Assembly (NCBI RefSeq): GCF_028009165.1
Contig: NC_079245.1
Location: forward strand, 434,001 to 498,000
DNA from: Akanthomyces muscarius
Lineage: Eukaryota; Ascomycota; Sordariomycetes; Hypocreales; Cordycipitaceae
DNA: 64,000 bases
Reading direction: 5' to 3'
The translations under genes were made by a program, and so were the position numbers. Positions 11,407 to 22,357 of the stretch are shown here, one piece after another. Under the pieces are notes generated by a model that had not been told where the DNA came from, searched no databases, and worked only from the letters and a program-made list of their open reading frames with translations. Position 1 is the stretch's first letter, and every line of letters begins with the position of its first letter.

Positions 11407-12572
11407 TTATACCGTACCGCAAATGTTGTCTTGCGATCGAATATTGCAGAAAACTTCGATCAAGCCACGGAAATGGATCCATGCAGCAATCATGACCGCC
11501 AGGTGAAGGAGCTGGTGACTTGCGCCAAAATTATCAAACGTGTAGGGAAACCATCTTTCGGGAATCTTTCGGAGTTAGCAGGGAGCATGATGAGTGTAGA
11601 TCAGGGGATTTACTCTCGCAGCGTAAATGCACGCGCCGACAAGATTGGCCATCGCCATCCAGCCCATCCAGACAAGCGACATGCGCGACTTCTGCAGCTC
11701 CCATCCATGAATGATCAATCCATGAACAACAAAGATAATGGAGCTGAGACCGAAGCCTGCATAGAAGCTGGCACGCCACTTACGGAACTGAGGGGTGACG
11801 AAGCTAGGGGTCAGCGTAAATATCGTGCAGCAAAGCGCTGTGCTACTGGTCTGTCGATAGTTAGCAAGCATGCCAAGAGATTGACCGCCAGAATGGATGG
11901 ACTTACCATGATCCAGTAGAGTACTTGCAGCGACGGATTGCAGATGAAGCCGTAGTAGATCGTCGGGATACCCGCCCCCCACATCAGTATGAGAATGCCG
12001 GCGTAGTCGAGCTTGTTGCAGAAGCGCGACACGTTCTGGCTATGGTTCCAGAGCAAATGAAAGCTAAACTTGATAAGTGAGGAGGAGATTGGCAAAGCAC
12101 ATTTGCACGCACATTGTGGAAAAAAGAAAGCAAACTGCAACGGCGTAGCAATAGATTGACACGACGACCACGTCCTGTTCCTGCGCACTAGACTGAACAG
12201 GCAATACGCAGTAGCAAAAGTAGAACGGCAGCAAAGCAAACACCACCAATCCAAGGAGATGTGAGTAGGTGTTGATTGTCTGGTTGTTCAAATACAGCAA
12301 AGACGCTACTGACGTCGCGACGGAGGCGGAAGTCACTCTGCCTAGCGGTGTTAGTCGAACACGTCTGTCGCTTGGTCCGTACAGGGGTAGAGCTTCGACG
12401 GTGCTTACCGATACCCTGAAAGCAAGTAATTATTGTCCTGCTGCCATGTCGGGATCTCGTGGAAAACTAAAAGCCGAGCAGCCGTCCGACTCCAGGGACT
12501 CGTCAACGAGGCGGTGGCAGTTTGCGGGCCGGAGCCTGCATCGCGGGGTGCATTTCTGTTCGTGGCGTACAT
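11407..12572 (-). CDS. PAQR / Izh family (hemolysin III-like) membrane protein
   Basis: Five exons (transcript order): 12572-12409, 12337-12113, 12063-11907, 11850-11614, 11565-11407; 313 aa. Introns of 71, 49, 56 and 48 nt are GT-AG. Joined sequence gives the family marks in order: WQQDNNYLLSGYR, LYLNNQTINTYSHLLG, CFLFSTIFHLLWNHS with the first conserved His/Ser motif, NKLDYAGI with the conserved Asp, and the C-terminal GASHQLLHLAVMIAAWIHF with the zinc-type histidines. Seven transmembrane segments are visible. Fungal relatives (Izh1-4) are progestin/adiponectin-receptor-like proteins linked to zinc and sterol homeostasis. A TATA box lies at 12828-12840. An in-frame ATG at 12656 would add 28 residues; I prefer 12572. 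Confidence 0.9.
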
Positions 12573-12827
12573 ATTCTCGGCCAGTTGCGAGACTTCTATC
12601 CAGATTCCAAAGGACCGAGGAGGACCCAAGAAAATACAAGAGGAGAAATGCATCATCCCTGACCGAGCATCGCAATGTGATGCTGACCCCGCTGCGGTCG
12701 CACAAGGGGGGTAGGAGCTGCACGACAGCGTGCGGGCGCTCCTCTGATTGCCGATATTTCCTGACTTTTTGAAAATAGTTCGAAGCACAGGCCTTTCTCA
12801 TTCATCATTCGTCTTTGTCGCACCAGG

Positions 12828-12840
12828 GCCTTTATATACC
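12828..12840 (-). promoter_or_regulatory. TATA box of the PAQR/Izh gene
   Basis: On the minus strand it reads GGTATATAAAGGC, about 170-260 bp upstream of the two possible ATGs. Confidence 0.55.
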
Positions 12841-14141
12841 GAGAAATCCACTGCGGCGGCGTGACCTTGCTTTGTGCTCCAGTCGCTAAGCGTAGCCCTT
12901 GCGCCTGAAAGCATAATTCACGCAGACTTGAGAAAAATGATACAGAATGCTGGAGTACAGAGCGCCGTGCGAGCGTGCGACTCGACTTGTGCCGATTTCC
13001 GCAGGAGGCTGGGCGAGTGGCCTCAACGCTCGACCGAGGACAGCATCTCCTGGCGAGATCACTTTTGCATCGGCATGTTCAAGGTGGCCAAGATTCAAGC
13101 TTTCCGCCACCAGGTGGAACTATGCAAGTCAACAATTGCCGTGGCACTGGGAACTGCGAATTGGTACGTGTCCACCCACCCTCGACACACGCAAGTCCAG
13201 CAGTCCTGTCAAAGTAGCTAACCCTGTTCGTCTGAAGTATCATGACGGTGTCCGATGAAAGTTGATACGCGCTGCAGACCGAGAGGCGCGCGTCAGAATC
13301 GAGGATGTTACATCTAAGGGAAACGGAAAAAGCGTCAAAGGCACGATTAGTGCCCCGCCTGGGAGCTTTGCCAGCCTTGACATGAGCATTAAGGAAGCTC
13401 GAGCTAGCTCGAGCTAGGGGAAGAGGCAAAAATATAGAAGGGTATCTTCAAGACTTTGATGCCAAGTCATTCATGAACAGCGATTAACATCCGATATTGA
13501 TAGCCAAGAGCTTTGAACTCGAATAACATGGAAGCCCGCCAGCATTAACAATAATAGGTGGGCGAAAATCGTTTCTTGAGCTTCAACCCCTTTAGGGAGC
13601 CAACAAAGTTACTTCATACTCATCGTCACACTGACCAGCATATCGCGGACGCCGGGCATCTGCGATCGACAGAAGCTGTCCTCACAGATAGTATCAACCA
13701 ACTCCAACTCAACTAAAAAAATCTCATCCGACTTCGACCCAACTGAAGAATAACTTGATGCGGATCCAGCCCAATTACGAGTGGGTGCCATGCGAGCCCC
13801 AAAAAGTTGTTAGGCAACTGGCGATCGGCACCAACGGCGGCATTCGCAGGGGTCGCGAGTAAACGGCGGCGGGAAAATTACCACAAAGAGAAATTTATAC
13901 GGCATAAAAAGAGCATCCCAGTCTAAGCGAGCCTAACAAGTCGGGCGGACTTTCTTTCTTAGAAGGTGGAAAGGCTGGGACGCTTGACGTCATGTTGGAG
14001 CCTCGTCTTCACAAACTAGCCTGGGTCAACACCCTGGTGGACCAACTTGCCAATATTAAAGTCATGTATATGCCCAAGAATTTCAACATCACCAGTTTCT
14101 ACCGTTTTTCATGGGACATCGAATTTCCTGCAGAAAAGATA
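12841..14141. other. intergenic region, 1.3 kb, with a 20-bp palindrome
   Basis: No gene recognised. It holds a perfect 20-bp palindrome at 13396-13415 and TATA-like boxes (TTTATAC near 13894, CATAAAAAG near 13903) that probably serve the secreted-protein gene downstream. Upstream in-frame ATGs at 13992 and later are treated as leader. Confidence 0.45.
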
Positions 14142-14938
14142 ATGAACTTGCATCTCGTGTGTCTGATGCTGGCATTATGCACCGGCTATCTATACAAGCT
14201 TCGGACAGACAACCAGCGGCAGGCTCGTGAAGCGGGTACGACTGCGAGAATCGTCAACATCACTAGTTGCTCAAGGAAACACTGCGATACAATGAACCTT
14301 GAGTGCCAACAACGTCCTACTCTCGAATACTTTGGAGACAATGTTCGCAGCTATCACGACGAGTGGGAGTGGGATCGGATATACACCATCAATTGGGAGC
14401 ACCCTGATCAAAATTATCCAACGCAGCTGCTCTGGAACATCACTGAGAGGACAATAGCGCACGTGGGTAAGTTCATACTCTTTCGTCGCTCTCGTGAATA
14501 ATATCGCATGCTCAACTGAACCACCAAGATTTACCTCTCAATGAGACCAGCATGCGCGTTTCATTTGGCGATCTCACCACGGCATTTTGCGACGGCAGCG
14601 CTGAATTCTCCGAATGCCAAGATGATGTCCGAAAGTCCGCGGCAAGCGACAAAATAGACAACAGACTGCTAGTGACGCAAGAAAGCAAGCCTGACGCGAT
14701 TTTCTTCGGCCCTCGCTTCGCGCTCGTCGACAAAAGAGCCAAGATGGCGCGCATTGTTGGAGATGGAGCGAATGAACCGGCGTATTCGGGCGCCAGCGAC
14801 GACGACAAGAATTGGGGCTCAAAGTTTGTGGTTCAGCGCCAGAGACAAGGACCGGGGGGCATTGAGAAGGACGCCATAACGTTCACGGCAAACTTGGTGT
14901 CGGACGAAAAGCCCACGCCGACCGGTACCAGATCCTGA
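14142..14938 (+). CDS. secreted orphan protein
   Basis: Two exons, 14142-14466 and 14529-14938, 244 aa; intron GTAAGT...CAAG of 62 nt. The start at 14142 was chosen because it places a signal-peptide-like core (HLVCLMLALCTGYLY) at the N-terminus. The same frame is open back to an ATG at 13992, which would add 50 residues and make a type II membrane protein instead. The mature chain has three to four NxS/T sites, several cysteines (CSRKHC, C in NLECQQ, CDGSAEFSEC) and an acidic, low-complexity tail. No family is recognised; it could be a lineage-specific secreted protein. Confidence 0.55.
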
Positions 14939-15828
14939 CAGCACCTCCGCCGGGCAAGCGGGGGAAGCGCAGGACGTCGCTGTCATTGTCAGGTTGCCAA
15001 GCAAACCCAGGGTACAAATTCTGCCTGGCCAAAGACGCCGCGGCCTCGCCACTCCTATCACCTGATTTTGAGACAAAACACATTGCGGCTTTGGTCCACT
15101 GATCGATTTGTGAACCGCCATTGGTGAAGCGCCTTGATGCAAGCAACTCCGGAGAACAGGGTCGGCCAATCGTCAGCTGATCAAGTCTGCACGGGGGAAA
15201 TACGGCCTGCATTTGACATGGGTGACAGCCCAGCTGGACTGGATTTTCCCGGCTCTGTGTATATCTGTGCATGTGCAACATAAAACTAGGTGCGAAGCTG
15301 TTGGATGATAGACAGTACTCCAATGATAGGCTTGGGCAGGCTCTATGTCCAGGTGTGACAGCTGTGCAACAAGAACAAAGACAAATGCCACGTGATTTCT
15401 TCTTTGAAAGCACGCACCGTGTCCCATGAGCTCTGATGCTGTGCAAGCGGGGCCAAAAGTCGTGCAGCAAGCTTCTCACCGCATGGGGGTACAATACGCC
15501 TGGTCGGTGGTGAGGCGACCCGCGTGGCGCCCTGCCGGCCGTCCAAGCTGCCCGCCATGTAGTGACACCACCGCCAACACGGATGCATGCCCTTACGTGC
15601 GTGAATGAAATGAGACACAGAGTATTGATAATATGCCCGTATTCGTTGCACAGAAATGCATCTGCCGTGTACGATTTGCTGAGTTGTGTTGCCTTTGAGC
15701 AGTATATAAGTAGGCGGCGTGTAGCAGTTGTCGAGGGCCGGGGACCCTCGAATGCCGTCATGCGTCCCTGCCAAGTTTTGGTTGCCGAATCCAAAAGTGT
15801 TGCTTACTTTGAATAGTAACTCGACAAA
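14939..15828. other. intergenic region, 0.9 kb
   Basis: A long minus-strand open frame (14883-15794) runs across it but overlaps the promoter and the end of the gene on the other strand and has no family similarity, so it is not called. The 3' part is the promoter of the gene at 15829. Confidence 0.5.
15703..15714 (+). promoter_or_regulatory. TATA box of the NLR-derived gene
   Basis: TATATAAGTAGG, 115-126 bp upstream of the ATG at 15829. Confidence 0.6.
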
Positions 15829-17502
15829 ATGAGTGATTTTCAACCTGCTCAAGGTTTGTATCATGTAGCGCCTGTACCTGAGCTATCCGCTGACACCGCT
15901 TTCCCCAGCCGACTGCTCGGACATGTTCGACATGGTACCTAGGTATGATGCGCGAAGTCTCAAATCCACGGCCCTGCAGCTCCTTGAACTTCTCTCGTTC
16001 ATGAGCACGGGACTCCCAGAAGACATTATAAAAGCGCTCGCCCCCGAACTGTTGTCCGCAGACTCACCCTTTGACGAGGCCGCCTATGTCGAGGGTCGCG
16101 ATGCGCTGTTGGAGCAGCCGCTTATTGTCCTAGAAGGGGACAAGCAAAAGCTCGTCATAATTGACACAATTCAAAATCAAGTCTTTGCGACGTTAAACGA
16201 TGATAAGAGGAAGTGTTTCTTTGAAGGCATCACACGCAAAATTTGGGCCGAGTGGCCGGCGGCGCTGCCCAGACCATCCAAGGAGCCGCTGCTGCCGGAG
16301 CCCAAGAATCGTGCACAGAGGCTCCTAGTGAGCCGGTGGCCCGAGTGTGAAGACCTTCATCACACTATTGCTAGACTTGAAAAGCTCTATCCTGCCATTT
16401 TAGAGTTGCTGTCCGATGAGTCTAGATTGCTCTTTAGCAAGTTGACGATTGAAGGAGCATGGTAAGAATGAAGCACTCTTGAAATGATTGTCTCTAATTA
16501 TGGCTTAGGTTCAAGATCGAGCGCGGATATCGATCTCAGACAATTCCGAGTCTTTTTACGGCAGCACAAATATCTCGCCAGATCGACCATGAGGATACAG
16601 ACGCCGTACTCGCCGACATCCACTTTTGCTTCGGCGTCGTCGCCATGGAATCTAACGACTTTGCAGCTAGTCGTACGCACAAGGAAAAGTCCTTTGCCAT
16701 AGTCTCCCAAATCTGCGAAGATCTCGGCATTCAAGACGAGCGCCTCTCCGTCGCCCACGGCGAGCGTGGCATCGCGCACATCCAGGACGGCCGGCTCGAC
16801 GAGGGCATCGCCGACATTGCCGCATCGATACGCATCATGAAGGAGCTCGACGCCGAGTACGTGCCGCACTCGCGCGAAGCCAACATGGCGTGGGCGCTCT
16901 TGTTGCAGGGCAAGCTCGACGACGCGGACGCGCTGCTCGCGGAGAGCCTCACGACCCGGCAAGCGGCGCTGGGTGAGGATGACGGAGAGAGCGCTAGGAC
17001 GGGCTTGCTCCTGAACGTCACCGCGGCGCTGCGGGCTATGCAAGGTGATGCGGACGAGAGCTGCAAGTACCACGAGCGCGCATGGAAGCACCTCCGCAAG
17101 ACGCTCGGCAAGCGGGACTCGTGCACGGCGCGCGTGGCGCACAACTTTGCCGAGCACCTCCTCCGCGAGGGACGTGTTGAAGACGCAGTGTAAGCCGTGC
17201 ATTGCGATGAGGATTACTCACTTTCAGACAGGAAAAAAGCGCTAATCTCGGTGTGTTTTAGATTCATCAGTAATGAAGCACTGATTGCTTGGAGCGTCGA
17301 TGTGCTCGCGAACAAGAACGAGGAGGCGCGCACTATTTATTTGAAGAGTCGTGCGTTTGCGGGTATGGGTAAGTCGGAAACGGCGAGGAGGCTGCGCAAT
17401 CACTCGATAGCGCTGTATAATGAAGTTACCAAGGAGGACAAAAACGTGGACACCATATCTGCGGAGGACTTTGATCGCCTTGTACCATTTTGGTCTCGCT
17501 AG
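15829..17502 (+). CDS. NLR-derived TPR protein lacking the NB-ARC domain
   Basis: Four exons: 15829-15853, 15909-16461, 16509-17189, 17262-17502; 499 aa. After a short leader (MSDFQPAQ) the protein starts straight at a segment like the winged-helix region that follows NB-ARC in fungal NLRs (FDMVPRYDARSL, ALQLLELLSFMSTGLPEDII). The C-terminal half is a TPR-type helical repeat array (about 190-480: LLLQGKLDDADALLAESLTT, AALGEDDGESARTG, YHERAWKHLRKTLGK, FAEHLLREGRVEDAV). No P-loop or Walker B is present. Fungal NB-ARC/TPR proteins act in self/non-self recognition. Here the nucleotide switch is gone, so the product may be a truncated relic or a stand-alone regulatory partner. The TATA box and intact introns argue that it is expressed. 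Confidence 0.75.
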
Positions 17503-18571
17503 GGATTCTCCCAGCTCGTGAATTTCTTCTACAAGTATTGGGATATGCCAGGTTTTCTTGGAAGTATATGAGCTTTAAGCATTGTGTGCCTATATCTACT
17601 GAAGTTGTAACGATAGCCGTCAGTTGAAGGTCGCAATTCCGGGAATGTGCTGTCTACGTAAAATATTCCCTCAAGAAGCACTTTTAGTGTACGGAGTGTT
17701 TGTATAGTAAGATATCAAGATTTTGTATGCTTTTCGAGAAAAGTAGTGCGAAAGAAAATAGACGAGTAGAGAAAAGAATGCGTCGAATGTATAGTTCTGA
17801 GCCGACAGCCCTTTCACCTGCTAGCTGATTGCCTATTGTGCTAGTAGTACGATTGGTATATGTCGTACCGAAATTTCCTAGACCGAGTCAATGATCCCAC
17901 GAGAAGTAGATCAGGAGATTCGCTAAGGAGGTGAACATTGGCCGAGACATCGCCACGATCAGTCCGTAGACTTTCGGTGGTCTCGGACTATATTTCCGCT
18001 TCAAAGCACTCCATCAGGTTCCTGCCAAATTCCCAGACATATTGCGACAGTACTAATCCCTGTCAGATGGATTTTCAATCTGGCCGGGGAGAAAAGGTAA
18101 TAGACTTCACGCGCGCCGCACACTTTTTAATTTTCTACTCAGCATGCCAGAGGCCTGACACGTCCCATGTGGCTCAAATATGTGAGACTATGCAGATGCT
18201 ATGATCTGATACATTGCACATAGTCGGTGCCTCGTGAGTCGCGCTAAAGTATTCGCCTGCTTGATCTATGACCATGTAGTTTCTGTTGTTAAATATAGTG
18301 TAAAGACTAGGTCTTATCGAGAGCTTGGTAAAATACATTAGGTATGCTCCCGCGCTGCCAAGGCTGCACGATGGACAGCATTTTTGTGTGAGTGGTCTTG
18401 AGTGTACTTTGTGGCGCACTCATGGACGGAAATAGCGCCCAAGTTTCTACTACCGGGGTGAAACAATCGGTACGTGGCGACAAACTAGCACAGCCGAAGA
18501 GGTAATTATCTAGCTCGTATAGGCAAGACCTCATAGAGAAGCAGCAAAGTCTACGCTAGGGTGTCTTCTAG
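17503..18571. other. intergenic region, 1.1 kb
   Basis: No gene recognised; rather AT-rich. It leads into the 15-bp tandem repeat. Confidence 0.5.
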
Positions 18572-18721
18572 TCTGCCGTGTCTAGGTTTCCCTTGTCTAA
18601 GCTTGCCGTCTTTGAGTCTCCCATGTTCCAGTCTGCCGTGTCTAAGTTTCTCGTGTCTAGGTTTGCCATGGTTTAGTCTCTCATGTTCCGGTCTGCCGTT
18701 TCTGAGGTTCTTGTACCTGTG
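18572..18721. repeat. 15-bp minisatellite, about 10 units, with 60-bp higher-order period
   Basis: Ten consecutive 15-bp units of the form TYTSYCRTGTYTARG, for example TCTGCCGTGTCTAGG (18572), TCTGCCGTGTCTAAG (18632) and TCTGCCGTTTCTGAG (18692). Units resemble the unit four places later more than their neighbours (1-5-9, 2-6, 3-7, 4-8), so a 60-bp block was duplicated. Because 15 is a multiple of three, both strands stay open. The minus strand from an ATG at 18796 to a stop at 18554 reads as an 81-residue peptide of five-residue basic repeats (KLRHG, RLEHG, RLKDG). Whether this is translated is unknown. Confidence 0.85.
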
Positions 18722-18992
18722 TTCGCCACTTTCAGTTCTGTTACGTAGATGGCGAAGTAGATGCAAGCCGCCGACGGCAGTACAAAGTTGTCTCATTACA
18801 AATTATCAATGACCATCGGCCATGTGAATGAGTCTTGTAGAGTTCACAATTGCCACAAGTTGTTCAAGTATTAATAGCCGGCGGAGGACTTGGCTTTTAC
18901 GGTGAGTACCAAAAGCCCACGACCAAGGTCAACCTACAAGTTTACTGATACAAACAATTCATTTTTGTTCTCTGTCGCAAATTCATCGCAAA

Positions 18993-20525
18993 ATGACTTT
19001 CATTATCCTGATACTATCAGCAGTGCTGCTCTTCATCTGGAGAATGAGACACACATATTGGCCAACTTCACGTCTTGATAAGACGGTTGCTGACGTTGAC
19101 TCTCTTCGCAAGTTACAGAATGAGCATGATATCGCTTTCCACTTTTTAGGTGTCGTGGAATCGGATGGCGACGGCCAGTGGCCACCCAAGGTGTCGTACG
19201 ATGCCTGGCCGGCCGCTTTAATGCCGTACAAAGCCATATGGAACGATGCTGTACCTTTGATATCGGACCCGAGAAACAATATCTATGGCAACCAATATGG
19301 CTACAAGATCAAGATTGTGAGGGACCGGTTGAAGATGCTACTCACAACTTCAGTTGCGCTCTCCAAGGTCAACGAGACGCTATCTCAAGCTACGCACAGA
19401 AATGTTCTTTCCCAACGACAGTACAACGGCTTTTGCTGTTGTATCGCATTTCTTCGCCACACCTACAGGTATGATCCAAGCTCGGATTCAACTGATAGCA
19501 ATTGTCTTAACTACTACAGGTGGGGCACAAATCCGATCATCACGAGTGCTCAACGTGAGAGAGTTATTGACTTTCCGGATGAGCTCGCTCTTCCTTGGCG
19601 TCATATTCAACGGCACTTCGGGTTTACGTCTGAAAGTGGTACAGTCATGTCAAATTTTCTGCTCAACATCAATGAGCATGGAAATCCCGAGCATGTGATC
19701 AACCAACCTTTGTCGCAGGATTACAGACTGTCGGAATTTAATTTTTATTGCATGTTCTACGAGATGGAGCGCTTGGTGAGTCCGGTAGAAGCTTCGAAGA
19801 AAACGATTTGCAAGACTAAAACCTTGTGACCCCCAGTCCGTTCCTGTCTACCATGCGATGATCCACGCGATCATCCAGTTTAACAAGGGAGAAAAGTCTT
19901 TGTGTCGAAAGCATATGGGCCATCTGAACGAAACTTTCGACAAGGTCTTCGACAGCCTTTCGGGAAACATGCACAATGGAAAAATGTTACACTATGTGTG
20001 GATGCGGCACATTCAAGGATTCCATGCTTGGGGTACCGGAAAGATCGAAAACGATGCAATAATCACATACAGCGGGCTCTCCGGTGGTCATATGCTTATC
20101 ATTCAAGCTCTTGACGCTTTTACAGGGCTACCTCCTCTATTCTCAACAAATGACCTGGAAAACTATATACCACGGAGACAAAGGGATTTCGTGTCCAGCT
20201 TGCAGCGAAGCTGTTTTAGATGGTCACTGGGGAATTCAGAAGATGATCAGGTCCTGAAGGCCCAGTTTCAAGGTATTATAAAGCGTTTAAAGGTACCCTA
20301 CCACGTTCCAAATTAACCAGAAACTTTTTCTAACTGGGATTCAAGCGTTTTAGGGCTACTCATAGAGCCAGGGCACTCCCATATGTTACTGTTGATGCTC
20401 CAGAACGCACTTTTATGACTACAACCGCCGCTTCAATCCAGGCCGAGAATCCAAAATCTAGCACAGAAGACTCCGTAAAGGAAATATTTGAGTTTCTCGA
20501 TGACAGGCTTTCGCAGACCAAATAG
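18993..20525 (+). CDS. indoleamine 2,3-dioxygenase-family heme protein, membrane-anchored
   Basis: Four exons: 18993-19468, 19520-19775, 19837-20292, 20346-20525; 455 aa. IDO-family marks: FLRHTYRWGTNP, ELALPWRHI, GFHAWGTG, YSGLSGGHMLIIQALDAFTG, YIPRRQRDF and, in the last exon, FRATHRARALPY, where the His matches the proximal heme ligand of IDO (human His346 region). The last acceptor (TTCAAG, 20345) was chosen because the nearer TTTTAG gives an early stop. Unlike ordinary cytosolic IDO, it begins with a hydrophobic anchor (IILILSAVLLFIW). IDO opens the indole ring of tryptophan; this divergent member may use another indole. Two SDRs and an AKR follow, so a small pathway is possible. The 51-nt first intron is a multiple of three. 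Confidence 0.85.
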
Positions 20526-20877
20526 GTAATACTTGACTTTGGATGAGACTATTTACGACGTCTTATAAGTCTATTTAAAAAGAAATTGAATGATAAATTG
20601 AAGAACAACAATACGATTTTTTTTTGGTTATACGATCCAGAACGAAGCAAATATAGTGACAAGTATCGGACCATTTCTTCGTCACTCGTCTTAAAGTAAT
20701 ACGTCCACTACAGTTGCCGGCGCAATCGGTGTTTGAGAGTCTGCAGCCACAATATGGACTCCTTCAGTCGAGACGTTGGGCGTAGTAATGGCGCCCGAAA
20801 ATTTTAGTCCGTGCATTAATTACATTAATGCAATACGCAAAAACGGTCAAAATGGCTACTATCGACAATCTAGAACT
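20526..20877. other. intergenic spacer between convergent IDO-like and SDR genes
   Basis: 352 bp with no gene; 3' ends of two convergent genes. Confidence 0.5.
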
Positions 20878-21692
20878 CTACCACTTCTCCAACATTGGCC
20901 TCATGTCGATCTCGTTGGTAAAGCCGCGCTTGCTCTGTAGATGCAAGTTCCAGTACGCCTCGGCGATGTCACCTGTGCCAATCATGGCCTCGTCTGCCCA
21001 GTCCCTAAACAACTCTCTAGTTCTCGGAAGATCAATAGCGCCATCGATGATTGCATGCGCGACATGAACGCCCTGCGGAGCAAACTCCCTTGCGATACTT
21101 TGGTACAGCGCTCGCATTCCGTGCTGGGCGCTAGCGAATCCAGACACTTGCGAATTTGCCTTGATGGCTGCAGTGGCATTTGTGAAAATTAGTGTCGGCG
21201 GGTGCGGAGCGCTACTGTCTGCGGCCTGCCTGAGCAGTCCCGGAAGAGTAGCTTGAGAAAAGATAAATGCCCCTTTGCTGTTGTTCATTGTCAGCCCAGG
21301 CTCCTGTTGGGTAAAGGTCCTCTTCGCATCTGCGCTTCAACGACTTACCAGCTCACCTGCCAGGACGCGCCGAATTCATCCACACTCATGTCCAACAGGG
21401 GCTTTTTTAGAAAGATTCCCGGCGCATTAAAAATTGCCGCAGCGACTGGTCCAATGCCGTATTCGTCGTGGATTTTGCGAAAAGCCGCTTTCACACTCGC
21501 TTCACTGGAGACATCTGTACTGAAGCCAATGGCTTTGCCTCCTTTCTCGTTGATCTCTTTTACTAGACCTTCATAATTTTCCTGCTTGCGAGCCAGAAGC
21601 GCAATTGGATAGGCGGCACCGAATTTGCGCGCAATGGCACTACCTGTGCCTGGGCCAACTCCAGCGACGATGACAATTGCCTTGGCAGCCAT
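20878..21692 (-). CDS. short-chain dehydrogenase/reductase-like protein, catalytic Tyr/Lys changed
   Basis: Two exons, 21692-21349 and 21277-20878, 247 aa. The cofactor motif AGVGPGTGSAIARKF (GxxxGxG type) is intact near the N-terminus. The join GASWQVSCKGAFIFSQATL restores the usual SDR helix. This uses donor GTAAGT at 21348 and acceptor CAG at 21278; a second donor (GTGAGC) eight bases earlier is possible. Normal SDRs have Ser...Tyr-x-x-x-Lys; here that segment reads GFASAQHGMRAL, with Phe162 and Gln166 in the Tyr and Lys positions. Fungal relatives of this subgroup often have Phe but keep Lys. An in-frame ATG at 21782 would add 30 residues. It is divergent from the SDR at 22358. Confidence 0.85.
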
Positions 21693-22101
21693 CAGGTAAA
21701 TTAGTAGAACAGATTGAGATTGGGCGAAGAATGATTTAAGGTGTGAATGTTGCTTTGCGTTCTGCTTAAGCGTCTTGTCCATGGGCGAGGAGCTTCATTT
21801 CACTTTCATTCATTAGTAGCACTCAAGTTCAACTCGCCAGAACGAACAATTAATCAGCGCAAGCAATTAGGCTCGCCGGGAACAACGACGGATCCCACAA
21901 TGAAGGCCTTGCGTAGGCTTCATCGAATATCCATGAGCACAACAGCGCCGCCTCAAATTCATAAGCAGGGAGAAGAGCTCCTTCTCGATTGACAATAAAC
22001 CCGCGACAAAAAAGCCCCCTGTATTTCAAATCTCACCTCGCTGAATAATAAAAGGAACTCTCATATAACTAAAGACGAGGACATGACGCTGTACTCGAAT
22101 T

Positions 22102-22121
22102 CGGACCTTCCGTAAGGTCCG
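22102..22121. promoter_or_regulatory. inverted repeat CGG-N14-CCG in the divergent SDR promoter
   Basis: CGGACCTT-N4-AAGGTCCG is a perfect 8-bp inverted repeat whose outer CGG and CCG triplets have the geometry of a Zn2Cys6 dimer site. It lies between the two divergent SDR starts (21692 and 22358). Role inferred. Confidence 0.4.
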
Positions 22122-22280
22122 GGTGTAGATCTGCAACGGTGACCCACTGATCCGGCTCCGTGATGGATGGCGATCATTACAAACCATAACTACTAGAAAT
22201 CGCACTGGGATAGATCGCTCGACCCTTTGGAATCATTTATACCTGTGTCTCTTTTTGCATCTTTTTTAAAGACTTGTAGA

Positions 22281-22290
22281 TATATATAAA
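22281..22290 (+). promoter_or_regulatory. TATA box of the SDR gene at 22358
   Basis: TATATATAAA, 68-77 bp upstream of the ATG. Confidence 0.65.
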
Positions 22291-22357
22291 GCAGATAAAA
22301 TCTCTTGTTTCCTTGCTGGGCTGTAGACAACTAAATTCGTCTTGTACAATTCCAATC

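Noticed and set aside
13992..14141. Upstream in-frame ATG for the secreted orphan protein
   Set aside because: Would bury the signal-peptide core inside the chain; kept only as an alternative.
14883..15794. 303-codon open frame on the minus strand
   Set aside because: Overlaps the end of the secreted-protein gene and the TATA box of the gene at 15829; no family similarity, skewed composition, no promoter of its own.
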